A stretch of DNA of 64,000 bases from Microcebus murinus (taxonomy: Eukaryota > Chordata > Mammalia > Primates > Cheirogaleidae), in contig NC_134108.1 of assembly GCF_040939455.1 (NCBI RefSeq), forward strand, positions 11,933,501 to 11,997,500, written 5' to 3'. Below the pieces are notes generated by a model that saw only the letters and a list, made by a program, of their open reading frames with translations, had not been told where the DNA came from and made no database searches. The translations under genes and the position numbers were made by a program. Below are positions 1 through 14,040 of this stretch, piece after piece. Position 1 is the stretch's first letter. The number at the start of each line of letters is the position of its first letter.

Positions 1-968
1 ATCATACATCTGACAAAGGCTTAATATTTAAAATACATAAGGAACTCATGCAGCTCAATAGTAAAAATCAAGTAACCCGAATAAAGAAAATGGACCAAGA
101 ACCTGAATAGGCATTTCTCCAAAGAAGACATACAAATGCTAACAGTTACATGGAAAGTTACATCATGAATAAGCATCAGGGAAATGCAAATCAAAACCAC
201 AGTGAGATATCAACTCTTCCCTGTCAGGATGGCTATTATAAAAACAAAACAAAACAAAAAAAAAACAACAAATGTTGATGAGGATGTAGAGAAATTGGAA
301 TCCTTGCATACTGCTGATAGGAATGCAAAATGGTGAAGCCACTAAGAAAAACAGTATGGAGGTTCCTCAAAAATTTAAAAAATAGAATTACCATATGATC
401 CAGCAATTCCATTTCTGGATATTTATCCAGAAGAATTGAAATCAGGATCTTGAAGAGGTATTAGCACTCCCATGCTCATTGCACCATTATTCACAATAGC
501 CAAGATGTAGAAACAACCTAAATGTCCATCAACAGAGGAATGGATAAAGAAAATGTGTATATACATACAATGGAATACTATTCAGCCTTAAAAAGGAAGG
601 AAATTCTGCAACTATGCAACAACCTGGATAATTTTTGAGGACATTATGCTGAGCGAAGTAAACCAGTCAAGAGAAAGAACAATTTTGAACGATTCCATTT
701 ATATGAGGTATTTAAAATAGTCAAATTCATAGAATCAAAGAGTAGAATGGTGGTTTCCAGGAGCTGAGGGAGTGGGAAATTAGGAGTTCTTGATCAGTAG
801 GCATAAAGTTTCAGTTAAGCTGGATGAGTAAGTTCTAGAGATCTGCTGTATAATATTCTATCTCTAGTCAACAATAATGTAATGTACACTAAACCGTTCA
901 TTAAGAGAGTAGATCTCATGTTAAGTGTCCTTACTGCAATAAATAAGATAAAATAAAACAGAAAACAG
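1..968 (+). mobile_element. L1 3' end (ORF2 C-terminus plus 3' UTR), old, truncated by window edge
   Basis: The sequence reads as the last part of LINE-1 ORF2 on the plus strand. It has the relic of the segment that encodes the C-terminal 'tatgatccagcaattccatt' region, then 'caatggaatactattcagcc', then an L1-like 3' UTR ending in an A-rich tail near 950-968. No frame stays open, so it is an inactive, diverged (L1M-like) copy. The 5' part lies outside the window. Confidence 0.88.
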
Positions 969-2098
969 AAGAACAATTGCTTTTCAATTCTGGAATCCCC
1001 TTTCTCTTCCTTTACATTCAGGAAATTAGTTTATTATTTTGAAAAGCTAATTTAAACCTATTTGAGGAAGAGAAAGAGTCAAGATCTGTAAAAATGTAAT
1101 TATTGTCTTGACCAATTTTATTTATAAGCTATTATTTCATATGATAAAAAAGTAATGCACAAAACATGTTGATTATAGAAAACTTCTCTCTCTAAGGTAT
1201 AATTTAAAACCATTGAATATGTATGTTTCTAATCTCCAAAGCTTGCCAGTTTCTCATGTTTTATTAAAGGTAGATGAATTATCATATATACATGTTCATG
1301 TCAGGTGGGAATGACTGGAACACACAGCAGTCTGTGGTTACCATGGACCATGAACTTGACAAACAATTCCAGCTTTTCTTAACATTCCTTCCCTATTGCC
1401 TCAATTAAAGAATGCACGTAACAAAACATCTTTGTTTCATTTTCTTTGAGGCAAGATGCCTAATATATATTATTAGTTATGTAAAGTTGTGCACCCTGTG
1501 GTTAGCTTATTATTTTCTTTTGTAGTTTACTTTCCATTCGGAAAAGGGGGAAATGCTGGATGCAGTGATGTGAGGGCCGAGAACATCAGGCGTGCACAGT
1601 ACTGCTCAAGGTCCCTGAGGAAACAGATGGCACCCTCGAAAGGGGACATCGATGAATGTTACGAATGGAATGGGTTATTACAAAAGTGTAGGCAGCTTCA
1701 GAGATTCCAGAAGGGACTGGAAGCATCCCAGCACCAACAAGGACTGAAGGGGTAAGGGGAGGGAGCAGTCCCTGGAACCCTGTAATAATGTAGCAGTAGA
1801 AGGGCGGACGGGATTGCCAGGTGGTGCCATGATCTTTGGTAGAGGGACGTCACTGCCAGCGCAGAGGTGACAGCAAGGGAGGGAGGGAGGGCAGAGGGAG
1901 AATGCCTGTCCTGCCCTCTCTCTCCTCCTGCCAGTATCCCCGTTAGTAGGACCCAACTGGAAGCCAGAGGGCAAGAGAGCCCATGGATGGGTGGTCCACG
2001 GAGGGTATAAACTTGTGGCCTGAAGCAGAAGCTGGGTAGGGAGGAGGTTCGGGAGGGGAGAAGAGTAGATCTCAAGGGACAGACAGATAACATTTCAG

Positions 2099-2100
<2 letters not shown>
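969..2100. other. Unassigned sequence with one exon-like frame
   Basis: AT-rich to about 1480, then G-rich from 1540 to 2090, with a GGGA run near 1877-1893. I recognise no repeat family with confidence. The 1540-2090 part has the look of an old LTR or other repeat-derived sequence. An 88-codon frame at 1489-1755 is discussed under findings. Confidence 0.4.

Positions 2101-2148
<48 letters not shown>
2101..2148. repeat. (CA)n microsatellite
   Basis: About 24 uninterrupted CA dinucleotides. Confidence 0.98.
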
Positions 2149-2149
<1 letters not shown>

Positions 2150-4125
2150 CAATTGCTAAAGTGGTAAATGCATTTTTACTCATCCTTTTCCAACTAGAAT
2201 GAAGTACCTTTCCCCCATATTTTGATATTTATTTGGAGGCTTTTTCTTTTTTCCTTTAAAAATGTGAGGTCTTGATAACTGGTTCCATTTCAGAAGTAAA
2301 GAGCTCTTGCCTTTGGACTTCTGGGAACACCCACTGTCATTTTGATCCCTTGGATGGACAGACAAAGGGCGGCGGAGGAGATGAGTATTCTGTGTTAGGG
2401 GAGAGGGACAAAAGGGGGAGAAATGCTAATAATTTCATGTGGATCTTTCTATTTATGTAATCCGCAAGTGCTTTTACATGGAAGCTTTTAAGATCGCCAG
2501 TCTCTCATGTAGAAAGATGCCTTTAGGGAATTGAGACATATCTTTTGAGAATGAATAGACTAAGCGATCCACTTCATCAACCGCGCTGCTTATGCGCTAT
2601 GTCTTGTTCTTTTCCAAGACTTCTGAGTAATTTGAGGGATAGGGAAGAAGGGAGTTGACATATTCTTTAAATAGGATAAAAATGATCCAGTGAGTAGTTG
2701 GGGTAGGCTTATTTTTTTCTTCCTCAGGATGAGAAGAAAGCCTTAGGATGCCTGAAGATGAGCCCGTGTATAACAAACCCTGACTTCTGCTGCTCTCCTC
2801 TCCTGGGGGCTGGTTGTTCTCTTGTCACCAGGACAGTTGTTCCTGGCTCCCCAGGCTGTGGTATAACTCTGGCCCCTTCTGTGTAAGTCACCAGGCTGAG
2901 ATCTGCTTCAGACTGCTGTTATACCGTAACACTGGAGCCGTATAGGATGAAGGATCTAAATTCTGAGAGTAAAGACTCAGCAGGCTCACAACACATGTTG
3001 ATTGGATTTGGGGAAAATGTAGACAAAAAGAGCTCTGAATAGGCAAGATTTGGAGGGAGAAACATTCCCAGAGCCAGGTGCTTATTCTCCATAGGTGTGC
3101 TGTTCAAGGAGAGTGATGAGGAGGTGGAGGGGGGGAGGTAGAAGAGAAAAAGTAAGGAAGAGATTTCCTGGCTGAATCCCTGTGCCAGTGGATTTTATGT
3201 CTTATTCCAAGTTCATAAGAGGCAGGCGTATAACAACACACTGCTTGGCCTAAAAGGTTTTCCACACTGAGCAGAAAATCTGCTTGCTCCTTGGGGATGG
3301 GACGTTTGCTTTCTTGATATCTTCTAGAGGCCTGGGAAAATGTCTGGTACAGGCTGGCAGTAGATTCTCTCATAAATGTCTCTTAAATTTGATTATTCAT
3401 GAGGAAGAGAAGGCTTAGAAAGCATTACCCGATGGTGCTGATGCACCTTGTGGAAAAATCCATGAGTTCTTCAGAGGTTTGGCAACTAAACAAAAGTTTT
3501 ATATAAATATTTTCAAACCACTACTTTGTTGGACTTTGCCAGGTTTCTGGCTTGCAAACCTGGCAGTGACAAGGCTAACGATGTTTTATAATTAGACTTA
3601 TAGTTTTCTACCTCCTTCGAAGATCTTAAGGAAATTCCAGAAATTCTGTGGGTGCTATCATTTCAGGCATTCCAGAAAGCAAAACAAAACAAAACAAAAT
3701 GTAGTCTAGCATTATTCTGTGATGACAGTTACTGTCAGAAGTAGAAGGGCAAGAACATTTTTCACTGAATGGAGCTTATTATTCTGTGGAAAATAACTAC
3801 ACCGAACCACACTCGAGAGGAATGCTTCGGCACCTCTGAAAGGCAACTTTCTGCCACAACCCCATTGTTTCTATCCAACCCGTTCTTCCTCACTCTTTAG
3901 TCATGACATGTAATTTCATTTTTGGAAGCTCAAAAAGGATATAATAAGCCCCGAAGTTATGAGATTTCTTGCAAAACTGTGACATTCATATTCTTTTGCA
4001 TAAGAAATGTGAAAGTTTACCTTCTCTCTTTATTCAGTGCATTGGAGTAGTTTTCAAACTATCAATCTTCAGGTTTGGCGATATTTGTCTTTACACCCTT
4101 TCAAATAAAAAAAAATATTTGCCCC
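2149..4125. other. Unassigned non-coding sequence
   Basis: Read on both strands. Only short chance frames (up to 89 codons) without recognisable domains, and a small AAAAC repeat near 3679-3700. I see no gene or named repeat here. Confidence 0.4.
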
Positions 4126-4652
4126 GAGTGGTAGGCAGCCTACAGGGAGATGCCCCGTGATCTTCATCCCCTGGGGTTCATTCTCTTTTATAATTTCCTC
4201 CCACTTTGAATAGAGGTGACTTGTGACACCAATAGGGATAATGTGGAAATGACAGTGCGTGACTTTTAAGGTAGGTCATAAAAGAAGCTGAGGTGTCCAC
4301 CTTGTCTCTTGGATCACTGGCTCTGGGGGAAGCCAGCTGCCATGTTGGAAGGAAGCCCAAGCAGTCCTCTGGAGAGGACAGGTGCTGAGGAGCTGAGGTT
4401 TCTTGCTGCATTCCTTACTGACTTGCCAGTCATGTGAGTGAGCCAACTTGGAAGTGGGTCCTCTACCCCGTCAAGTCTTCAGCTGACTGCAGCATCCACT
4501 GACATCTGAACCTTACATGAAATTCCTAGCTACTCAACTAAGCCACTCCCAAATCTCTGACCAGCAGAAACTGGGTGAGAACGCAAATGTTTATTGCTTT
4601 TCCAACTGTCAAATTTTAGGGGATTTGTTACATAGCAGTAGATAACTAATAC
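4126..4652 (+). mobile_element. MLT1-type MaLR solo LTR
   Basis: The 3' end reads 'ggatttgttacatagcagta' followed by 'gataactaatac', the characteristic end of MLT1/MST-type mammalian apparent LTR retrotransposon LTRs. The 5' part has the matching 'gtggtaggcagcctacaggg' style start and the 'ccagctgccatgttg' middle block. It is an old solo LTR on the plus strand without internal sequence. Confidence 0.8.
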
Positions 4653-6529
4653 TTATTAGTTATCTAGAAATCAGATGAATAGTAACTAGAAATCAGAATT
4701 AGTCATTAAAATGATCAGAATAGGGGTTGATATGAGGCACAAGTTCAGATAATAAAGTGTTTCTTCATTGCATAATATAATTTTTGATGGAATTTAGAAA
4801 ATCAAAGGTGATTCAAAGAGATTGAATTTGGGGAGACTGATTTGTAAGCAGTGCATGAAATACAGCAGGTCACGAGTGAATGAAGGAAGAGATAAGAAAT
4901 GGAACAGGGAGAGAAGATGTTTGTTTTTTAAATTCCTACAGCCAGACTTATTAATGACTAGAGGTTGGGAGGTGGATCTAGGTAACCAAGGACTCATTCT
5001 TGCACAGTAACATCTCAAGCACTATATATTCAACTGGAAAATGCAGAGGTCAGACCTTGGGCTGCCCAGGCACTCACACTGTCATTCACCACGTGCTTAC
5101 TCTTGGTAGGAATTGCCAGCGGATCAGAGCGCACATTCCTGAGAGTCCTGAAAAACAATTCCAACTTCTTCAAGACAGAATTTCAGGTAACTACTACCAA
5201 TTATCTGGAACTGTTCCAGGTAATAAAACTCTTAAAGGGCAGTCATACTTGAAATCGGATTTGTTGTAATCTTTCCTTAAAATATAGCAAGAGGGGAGGA
5301 TCCTATTGCAAGGCCAGAGGCAAGAACTGTGAAACCACAGACTTCCACTCCCAGCAGTATTGGCTCCTGGATGCTTCGAAGCACCAGCTCCTGCTACGCT
5401 ACCACTCAGTCTTGGGTAAATCATGGTGCAGATATTTTATAAGGCACTGCTGGATTTGTTAGGAATGTACAGGACTTACAACCATAAGCTGAGAGCGGTG
5501 AGTCCTAAACAGGTAGGAAAGCCAGTGGTGTTCCTGATGGCAAACTTCTCCATCAGCTCTGGGATGTAGAGACTAAACCTTGCTCAGACAACACAAAGAC
5601 TCACATACTAAGACTCAAAGGAGGCAAAAGTGGCTTCAGTAGTCACTTAACTCTCAGCAAATACACATCTTCTGTGGAAGAGCTTTTTGGGAAAGGAAAG
5701 GGATGGAATTAAGCAGGAACACACAGGTAGTTTTGAGGATAGCGTAACGTTCTTGTTCTTATGTTGCAGGGTGGATTGTGTTTGTATTTGCATAATTACT
5801 TCCATATATTTCCCTTATATGTGTCACATTTTTATTTAAATCAAATACAGAGAAATAAATAAATGAAACAACACAGGCTGCCTCCCTTGCCGGTTCCCAC
5901 AGACAACCCAGAAAACAGATCTAAGAGTTCGAGCAGGTGAAATCAGGTGTAGAAGTTGAGCTGCCTGGTCCAAGTCGCTCAGCTTTACAGTGACTTACTT
6001 TACTTGCTGCCCTATTTCCCTTCCAGGAAAGGACTCCAGGGTCTGAGGAGGAGCAGGAATGATCTGGTAGGGCTCCCTAAATGAAGGTAAAGATCTCGAA
6101 CAGTTCTGGGGCCGACCAAGTTTACAGTTGGGAGATTTACTTGAAAGGAACAATGAACTTGGGGAACAGAGAAACTTTGAGTACGTAATGATGGGTAGTG
6201 CACTACTTATTTCCGTCCACTGCCCCTGGGTTGATACATAGGCTCTCACTTCCTCACAGTTGTCAGGAGAAGTTGTGAGTTTGTTTAGTTCTACTGAATG
6301 ACGAACGTTAGTGGGAAGCTTTGTTTGTTTTTCTGCATTTAGTTCCATTCATATAAATATTCTGATTTTATGTTCTGCCTCTACAGCCCTGAATTCCTTA
6401 GTGCCCTATACTTTCTAACTCTGTCCTTTCTCATGGACACTGCTAGAGTACAGTTCTAAAACAAGACCTTTGATGTTACCTTTTCTTTGTTTTAAGAAAT
6501 CCTTCTAATAAATTGCCTTGCAGTCTCAG
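4653..6529. other. Unassigned non-coding sequence
   Basis: No recognisable repeat or gene. The longest frame (117 codons, minus strand, 5995-6348) has no domain-like pattern and no supporting splice or promoter context. Confidence 0.4.
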
Positions 6530-6815
6530 GCATTGATAGTGAGAATGCAAAATGACACAGTTCCTGTGAAGGACAATTTATCAATATTTAGCATAATGGT
6601 ACCTACATTTACCTTTTGACTTGGCACTGTATTTCTAGGAGTTTATCCCAAAGCTACAACTGGCCAAAACACAAAATATAGCAAATATGCACAATGTCAT
6701 TCACTGACAGCATTATTTATGAAACTAGAAATATCATTAATGACCACCAATAGGGGAATGTTTGAAAAAGGTATGGTGCCACATAAGGAAATGCTGCAAA
6801 GTTTAAGAAGGAGAG
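6530..6815 (+). mobile_element. Old L1 ORF2 3' fragment
   Basis: Contains 'ggagtttatcccaaagctac' followed by an 'attatttatgaaactagaaa' block, a diverged match to the C-terminal ORF2 region of ancient L1 (L1M/HAL1-like). No open frame. It ends where the Alu at 6818 begins. Confidence 0.65.
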
Positions 6816-6817
6816 AT

Positions 6818-7114
6818 GGGCCTTGCATGATGGCTCACACCTATAATCCCAGCACTTTGGGAGGCCGAGGCGGGAGATTTGCTTGAGGCCAGGAGTTTGA
6901 GACCAGCCTGAGCAACATAGCAAGACCCCATCTCTAAAAAAAATATAGAAAAATTAGCCGAGGTATGGTGGTGCATTCAGGAGGCTGAGGCAGGAAGATA
7001 TATTTTGAGTTCAGGAGTTCAAGGCTGTAGTGAGCTCTGATCATCATGCCACTGCACTCCAGCCTGGGTGACAGAGTGAAACCTTGTCTAGAAAAAAAAA
7101 TGTATATATATATG

Positions 7115-7117
<3 letters not shown>
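6818..7117 (+). mobile_element. Old Alu (AluJ-like), dimeric
   Basis: Left arm with 'ggctcacacctataatccca', middle A-rich linker, right arm ending 'ccactgcactccagcctggg', and an A-rich tail. It lacks the lemur-specific middle block of the younger Alus here and has many substitutions, so it belongs to an early Alu layer. The tail passes straight into a CA microsatellite. Confidence 0.93.

Positions 7118-7166
<49 letters not shown>
7118..7166. repeat. (CA)n microsatellite grown from an Alu tail
   Basis: About 24 CA units directly after a short TATATG segment at the end of the Alu A-tail. Confidence 0.97.
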
Positions 7167-7167
<1 letters not shown>

Positions 7168-7915
7168 CAGTGCCTTGAGCAAAAAGAGATCAAAATCCTG
7201 GGATTCATGTTCCCATTTAAGACAGAATACAGACGATCCTCGCTTTGCACTGTAGTGTGGGGCCATAAAAATGACCGCGCAAACTGAAACCGTTCAAAGT
7301 GATCTTAACAATCAACAGGAAAAAATTATGATTGTTCTGAGATCTTTAAAAATTTCTGTCAAAGCATCAAAAATTCTCTGTCAGTTATAAATGTATGGGA
7401 AAATAAAAAAATAGCAAAACTAATATTCATTTAGGATCATGTAATTTAAAATGTCAGAAGCATTGGGAATTACAGTGTTTTGTTTCTTTGTAAGAATTCT
7501 ATCAAGAACAGTTTGCACAGTGATTGCCTTCTTCTTCTAGTCATACAACCTGTGACCCTGGAGCACATGTCTTTTCTATTAATATTGATGTATCTTGGAG
7601 AATTGTCATGTTCCTTTCTAAGTGTGAATCAACTTTCAAGATTTTTATCCTTTGTGCTTTAATGCAAAATATTTCTGAAAGTTCCCTTAATGTGATTAAT
7701 TTTTATTTTCTGCCCACATCAATTCCTCTGGGACATCCTCATGCTTTGTGTCACAACCACTTTCCTCACTTATGTGGCCAGGTTCAGCTTCACTGAATTC
7801 CTCTGGCTGCAGATCTAGTCTCTGGAACAGCAGTGGAGTCCACATATCCACTGTTGACTATTTCTTCTATAACCTCATTTACATTGGATTGGAAATTTAC
7901 TTCTAACCTTATTAC
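7167..7915. other. Unassigned, possibly an old DNA-transposon remnant
   Basis: Starts near 7226 with 'gatcctcgctttgcactgta', reminiscent of the ends of Tigger-group elements. The remainder has no open frame. The stretch at 8760-9015 may be its continuation on the far side of the L1 at 7920-8710. The family is not identified. Confidence 0.3.
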
Positions 7916-8058
7916 TGTTTGTGTCTTTTAAAAATTTATTTCGATCTAGCGGGTACATGCGCAGATGTGTAACATAGATATCTTGTGTAGTGGTGAAATC
8001 TGGGTTTTAATTGTAACCCTCACCTGATTAGTGTGTAGCACCCATTAAGTAATTTCTT

Positions 8059-8397
<339 letters not shown>

Positions 8398-8653
8398 CCA
8401 TTAAGTCATTTCTTATCCCACACCTCCCCACAGCCCTCCCACCCTCCTGCCCCTTCCAAGTCTCCAATGTCTATTTTTCCATTCTCTATGTCCATGTGTA
8501 CTTGTTATTTAGCTCCCATTTATAATGAGAACATGCGGTATTTGACTTTCTGTGTATGAATTATTCCATTTAAGATAATGGCCTCCAGTTTCATCCACAT
8601 TGCTGGAAAAGACATGATTTCATTCTTTTTTGTGACTGGGTAGTATTCCATGG

Positions 8654-8690
8654 TATGTGTGTATGTGCGTGTGTGTGTGTGTGTGTGTGT
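8654..8690. repeat. (TG)n microsatellite
   Basis: Near-perfect TG repeat with one GC interruption, at the inner edge of the L1 fragment. Confidence 0.95.
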
Positions 8691-8710
8691 ATACCACATT
8701 TGTACTTTCA

Positions 8711-11050
8711 TTTTTACTGTCCAATTCCTTCTTTTTTAAAACCTTATTTTTATTCCTTCTTTAGATGATCAATTTCTGTACACACTTTGCTGTGTGTGAC
8801 CTGAATAGCAGATGTCCAGTGACCAGCAGTAGACCACAGAAGTGATGTGATTGGTCACTGATCATGGTGTGCATCTGTTATTTACATGGTGATTTAGAAC
8901 TGAAGAGTTAGAAGCAAAGGTTGTACTTTATAAATGATTCATGATTAATATATTGTAGTAACTGTAATTTGCACTATGTTGCTGGGAGACTGATAACTGA
9001 AATGTATGCATACTGGAAGTATGAAAAGTGTGGGCTGCCTACATATGATTGTCACATCTAAATGGATTATATTTCTTAATTTTTGATAATGGCTTAATTA
9101 TACAATAATGTCACCTACATATTATCATCCTAATATACATTTTTAAAGCTTATTTGCCAAAAGCTATCATTACTAATAAAGTTTAATTAGACTAATTAAT
9201 TTCTGGCAATTTCTTCCCAGCCTTTTCTCTTTCTCTGGGTCAAAGATTATCCCAATAGTATTTTTCTTCCTGTACTCTTAATTTTAATAATGGAGGTGAA
9301 ACTTACAGATGTGATCTTAAATTCTATATTCAATTTTATATTAATTTATCCCTAAATGCACTTTGCTGCCAATCATGGACTTTGGGTTATAATTTTAGTC
9401 TGGACTTAGTCCTTCAAACAGAGCCTTTGTTTTCCTTCTCCCAGTGCCTGTGAGGGTCTCTGTGTAAACTGCTGTCAGCAGCCGGATATGCTGGGATGTC
9501 CAGGGAGAGATGCTTAGACCACCCCACAGGAGGGGTGCCCACTCTTCACTGCAGATCTAAGGAGCCCATATACCCTTTCTTGGGAACAGAAGTTTGACCT
9601 TTTGCTCCGTGATGATGCCTGGGACGTTTTTTGTGAGTTTAGCCATGAACCTGTCTCTTTCTCTCAGAGTAAAGTAGCCCAGAGGTATGCGAGGCTGAAA
9701 GCAGTGAGCCTTTAGACAGATGCTCCCATGTTTTTCTCTCCTTGAAATCCAGAACTTAGAGTAATAGTTAAATCTGTAGAAAGACAGGGGTAGATTGTCC
9801 CATAGCATGGATAGTGATGATAAGGAAGGAGGAACTTTTCTAAATGAGATTTCATTATAGAAATTGCTGACAACTAACTTGTGAGTTGAGTGACATTAAG
9901 TCCTGGGTGTTTTTGTGCCCAACTTGAAGTGGGGGTAGTGGTCCTTCCAGGTTTCAGTCCCCTTGGGGTATGTCCTCTTCTTGCTTTTCTGCTCTCTGAC
10001 TGATGCAGCATGGACTCTGAAACTGGCTCAGTTCTGATTCTCAATTTTTATTTCAATTATCCCATTAACCTGTTAAAATCTTCCCCTTTATTTGGGTCTG
10101 CAAAATTTCAAATCAGAAATGTCACATTAAAAAAATCAGCTACATTTTAGCTCATTTCAATTTTTGCTACCACTTGAATTTCCTGGCTCCCTGGCAACCC
10201 ATTTAGGACATGTGTAAGGCAGTAATTATGTAATCATTTTGACAGGTCATAGGTAAACATTTTGGCTTCAGAAATTTCCTAAATTACTAGCTATGTCTCA
10301 AAAAAGAATTGACGGCTGGCATTTTTCCAAGTATTACAATCTAAATATACCACAATGTTATTATAAACATCTAAAAATACTAAATAATCCAAATAAGAGA
10401 GTGGTAAAGAGGCAAAAGATAATGGGCAGTGTCTGAATAAAAGGGAAAATGAATCATGTTACTATTATGATGCTGTGACCATTAGTATGGTTAGTTTTTT
10501 GTTTTTTTTTTTCCAGGTGTAGATTAGTAGCTCCTTACACCTGGTCTTTCCAAGTAGTATAAAGAGCTATTTCTTCAAGAATGACAATTTCCATCTTATC
10601 TTTTTAAATGTCAGAATAAATGTCTGATAGAAATTAGGAATTAGAATATGGGAATCAGAGTCATTTAAAGTTTCCTAAATAAGACTTCTAAGTCTTTAGC
10701 AACAAGTGGCACAAAATCAGAACAACTTGTTTATACTTGGCACAATTAGATATAGTTTATCTCTAAAGACTGTTATTTATATCTGATACCAGTGGACATA
10801 AGCAATGAATAACAGAAAAAAAAAAAGGTCAGAAATCCACATATCAAATACAGACCTTATTTTTTATTTACCCATTACTACCTTGTTAACTAATGAATGC
10901 AAATCTCATATATTTTGAGCATGGGAATAGATTCTAGTCTGGCTTTGTCACTTATTCTGTGAATTTGGCCAAGATGCTTAATTTCTGTTGCCATTTCCCT
11001 ATCTCTTAATAATATATCATCTTCATTAATTCCTTAGTTGCACTTGCTAC
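8711..11050. other. Unassigned AT-rich sequence
   Basis: No long frames except an 83-codon minus-strand frame at 9557-9808 that has no recognisable domain. 8760-9015 may be the second half of the element suspected at 7226-7915. Nothing else recognised. Confidence 0.4.
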
Positions 11051-11054
11051 ATTT

Positions 11055-11150
11055 TAGTAGTCACAGTGTGGCTAGTGGCTACTCCACTGGACCCTGCAAA
11101 TTATAAGACATTTCCATCATTGAAGGAAGTTTGTTGGACAGTGCTAGGGA
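11055..11150. mobile_element. Short hAT-type DNA transposon remnant
   Basis: Contains 'gtggctagtggctactcc' and ends 'ttggacagtgctag', the end signature of small non-autonomous hAT (Charlie/MER) elements. It is only about 95 bases, so the family assignment is tentative. Confidence 0.42.
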
Positions 11151-13819
11151 ACAGGTAACCTTATCTTCTACTATAGCTGAATTCAGGGGTTTGATCAAAG
11201 TCTCTGAGAGTCATGTTTCTTTCTGCCTCTCAACTGTTTTTTCTATCGTGTTGGCTCTATTCTCAGAGCAGCAAGGTGACCATAGCACCTCTAAGTTCAT
11301 ATCTTGACAAGTTGAAGTTCAATGGGAAAAGATCCTTTTCCTGAGTGCTTCTGTGCAAATGCTAGTGCTCATGCTGATTGGACCAACTGAGGTCACATGG
11401 AATTCAGTGATTGGCTCAGGCATGGTCACATGCTCTGGCCATGGAATCAATAGCATCCATGGAGCCTGAAAGAACAGATTATAACAAAGAAAGTCTCAGA
11501 ATGTGTTTCTATAAAGCTTGAAACTGTATATTATAAACAAGAAAAATAAAGCAAAAATTACTTAGAAGTGTTAAAAAATATGGGCAAAGATTTGTCATGC
11601 AAACAGAAATAAATGTCTAGACAAAAGTATTAGAAGGGGCAGAGTGTCATTTAGATAAAAGGTGCAATCTATAATGGAGAAGCAATAGTAAAAAACATCT
11701 GTGAACCCAAGTATGTAAGTTTAAAACATATGAAACAACTTCTATTGGACATATTTGGAGAAATTGGCAAATACTCAAATGTCATGGAGTTTAGCATGCC
11801 TCCCTTAGTCTTTGAGAGATCAAGTAGGAAAATAAGGCATTAGTTAAAAGCAGTGCCATAATTTGAAAGATTAAACTAATAGGCACACAGAAAATTTACC
11901 TTTCTAAAAGTGGTTTTTGAACATTTAAAATAATCAAATGCCTGGACAATAAGAACATGTAAATCTATTTTGCAAAGCATAAATCATATGGGTTACATTC
12001 TCTTCCTTTTTTGTGGTAAAACTAGAAATAAATAGCAAAGATTTAAACAACAACAAAAATCCTCAAATGCTGCAAAATTAAAAACAAAAATTTAAGAACA
12101 CCAAATCAAAACACCATCCTTAATACCTCTTGTGTTTAATAATCTTTTTAGCAAGTCATTTGGTTTTCCAGGAACAGAGACTCATGTAAATTGCCTAGAA
12201 AAAGGAGACATATTGCTAAGCTATTAATACATGAACCAGAACAGGAGCAGTGTCATGAGAATGAATGGAGGACCCCAGCTCTCTGTTTCTCTCTGGCAGG
12301 GGTGTCTATATCTCTCTTCCTCTTTGCTCTTTCACTGAGCCCAACCCCTGACACAGGCACAGAAAACAGTAGTCAGAATAATGCCAATTTATGATGTGTT
12401 ATACTTCTTATCTCAAAGGAATACATACATTTGCTTTCTGGGTTTTGTGTGTGACTTGATTAGGATAAGCCAGCATCTCTGTTCCCAGAGGTAGAGCACA
12501 AAAGGAGTTTCTGAGCCTGGAAGGATGGGCCCTACCTGAGTGTGGTGAATTTACACTGTGACACCACATAATCCAGCCTTCTCGGCAGCTACTGGCCTTG
12601 CACCGCTGCACCAAGACGGCACATCATTGTGTTCAAACTTCTATTGCAGGGCGGCATCTGTCCATGCCTATTATATGCGGTTAATTTTTTTAAAAATAAG
12701 TTTTATTTCTTAAAGACGTAATCTGGAGTTACCTTGAAAGTAACCTTCCAGATTGTCATATCCCTTTACTGTCGAGTAAACAAGGTATTCTGGTTTGTAA
12801 AGTTGGGAAAAAAAAAAAAAAAACCAGCATAAGGAAACAAACATAACTCATTTCTATGGAGAAACTCACAAGAATTTTTACTTGTTTTTTCCTACTTTGA
12901 TATAAAAATCCTGCTAATTACTGCTCTAAACCTCAGCTCCTTGCTGGGCCAGTGCAGATCTGGGATATATGTCATAGCTTTCCTTATACACCTGAGGCTG
13001 TAACAGAATAATAAATGGATGAAAGAAGCCTCGTGTCCATGCGCTTGCTTGTTCCAGTTGACGACACTTGCCACTTGGTGGCAGTGATTGGTTTAGTCCA
13101 GGCTGAGGAGTCAATATCGCATTCTTGTGATTTACCTTCTGAATCTCAGAAATCTATTGTTATATATATATGAGTCATGTTATTATACACGAATTAATTT
13201 GCCAGAGTAATGGGCTTTCTTACAAAGCTGACACAGGTAGTAGAAATAGGTGAATCCAATCAAAATAATCCCTCACAAATAAGCACTAAGGTAGGAGATC
13301 CCAGATGATAGGATCTGTTTTTTTCAAATAGTATATATTATCACCAATTCTGTCCAACGAATGTTTCTGCAACTATTTCTGGAGGTGCCATGCTCAGCTC
13401 CTGGGGAGTGACAGATCTGCAGGTTAAAGGATTACCTGGGATCTTGGAGGAAGGGGCGGAGGAAGTTTCCTTGGAAGTGGGGAGACTAGCTGGAAAGGGA
13501 TTGCAATTCGCCAAAAATGAGACCTCCAGGTGAAGCGAGGTGGAAGAACACGAGGAGTTTTAAATAAGAAATATTAGAAGGCTAAGGTGATAAAATTTAG
13601 TGATTTATTTGTGAGAAAAGTAAGGGATCTGGAAAAATCTAGTGTCTCCCTGCTTTGGCTCTGTTGATATCATTAACCGAGCTAGGGATTTGGAGGACAT
13701 TATCTTGTCTTTCATTCTGGGACTTGATGAGATCCAGGGACTTATGGAATGTGCCAGCAGGCGTGTGTGACAAACTGTTAGCGTTAGGTGAGGCGGGGAA
13801 AGTCTACCCGAGTAGACTG
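11151..13819. other. Unassigned non-coding sequence
   Basis: Only short chance frames. There is a T-rich and A-rich background with a 17-base A run near 12810. I see no gene or clear repeat family in this stretch. Confidence 0.4.
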
Positions 13820-14040
13820 TTCATAAGCTGAATAATGTCTGTCCCCTCAAGATGTCTGTGTTCTAATCCCCGGAATCTGTGGACATGTTGCAAATGTGAT
13901 TAAGTTACAGATCTTGAGATGGGGAGGTTATTCTGAATTATCCCAGTGGGTCCAATGTGATTGCAAGGGTCCTTATACGAGAGAGGCTGGGAGGTCAGAG
14001 TCAGAGAAGGTGCCGTGACACTGGAGCAGAGGTTAGAGGT
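13820..14040 (+). mobile_element. MLT1/MST-type MaLR LTR fragment
   Basis: Shows 'ctgaataatgtctgtcccct', 'gtgattaagttacagatctt' and 'gggtccttatacgagagagg' in order, the 5' half of MLT1/MST LTRs. The 3' half is missing. Confidence 0.82.

Noticed and set aside
7046..7287. Frames with long Thr-His or Cys-Val repeats
   Set aside because: They translate the CA microsatellite and the Alu.
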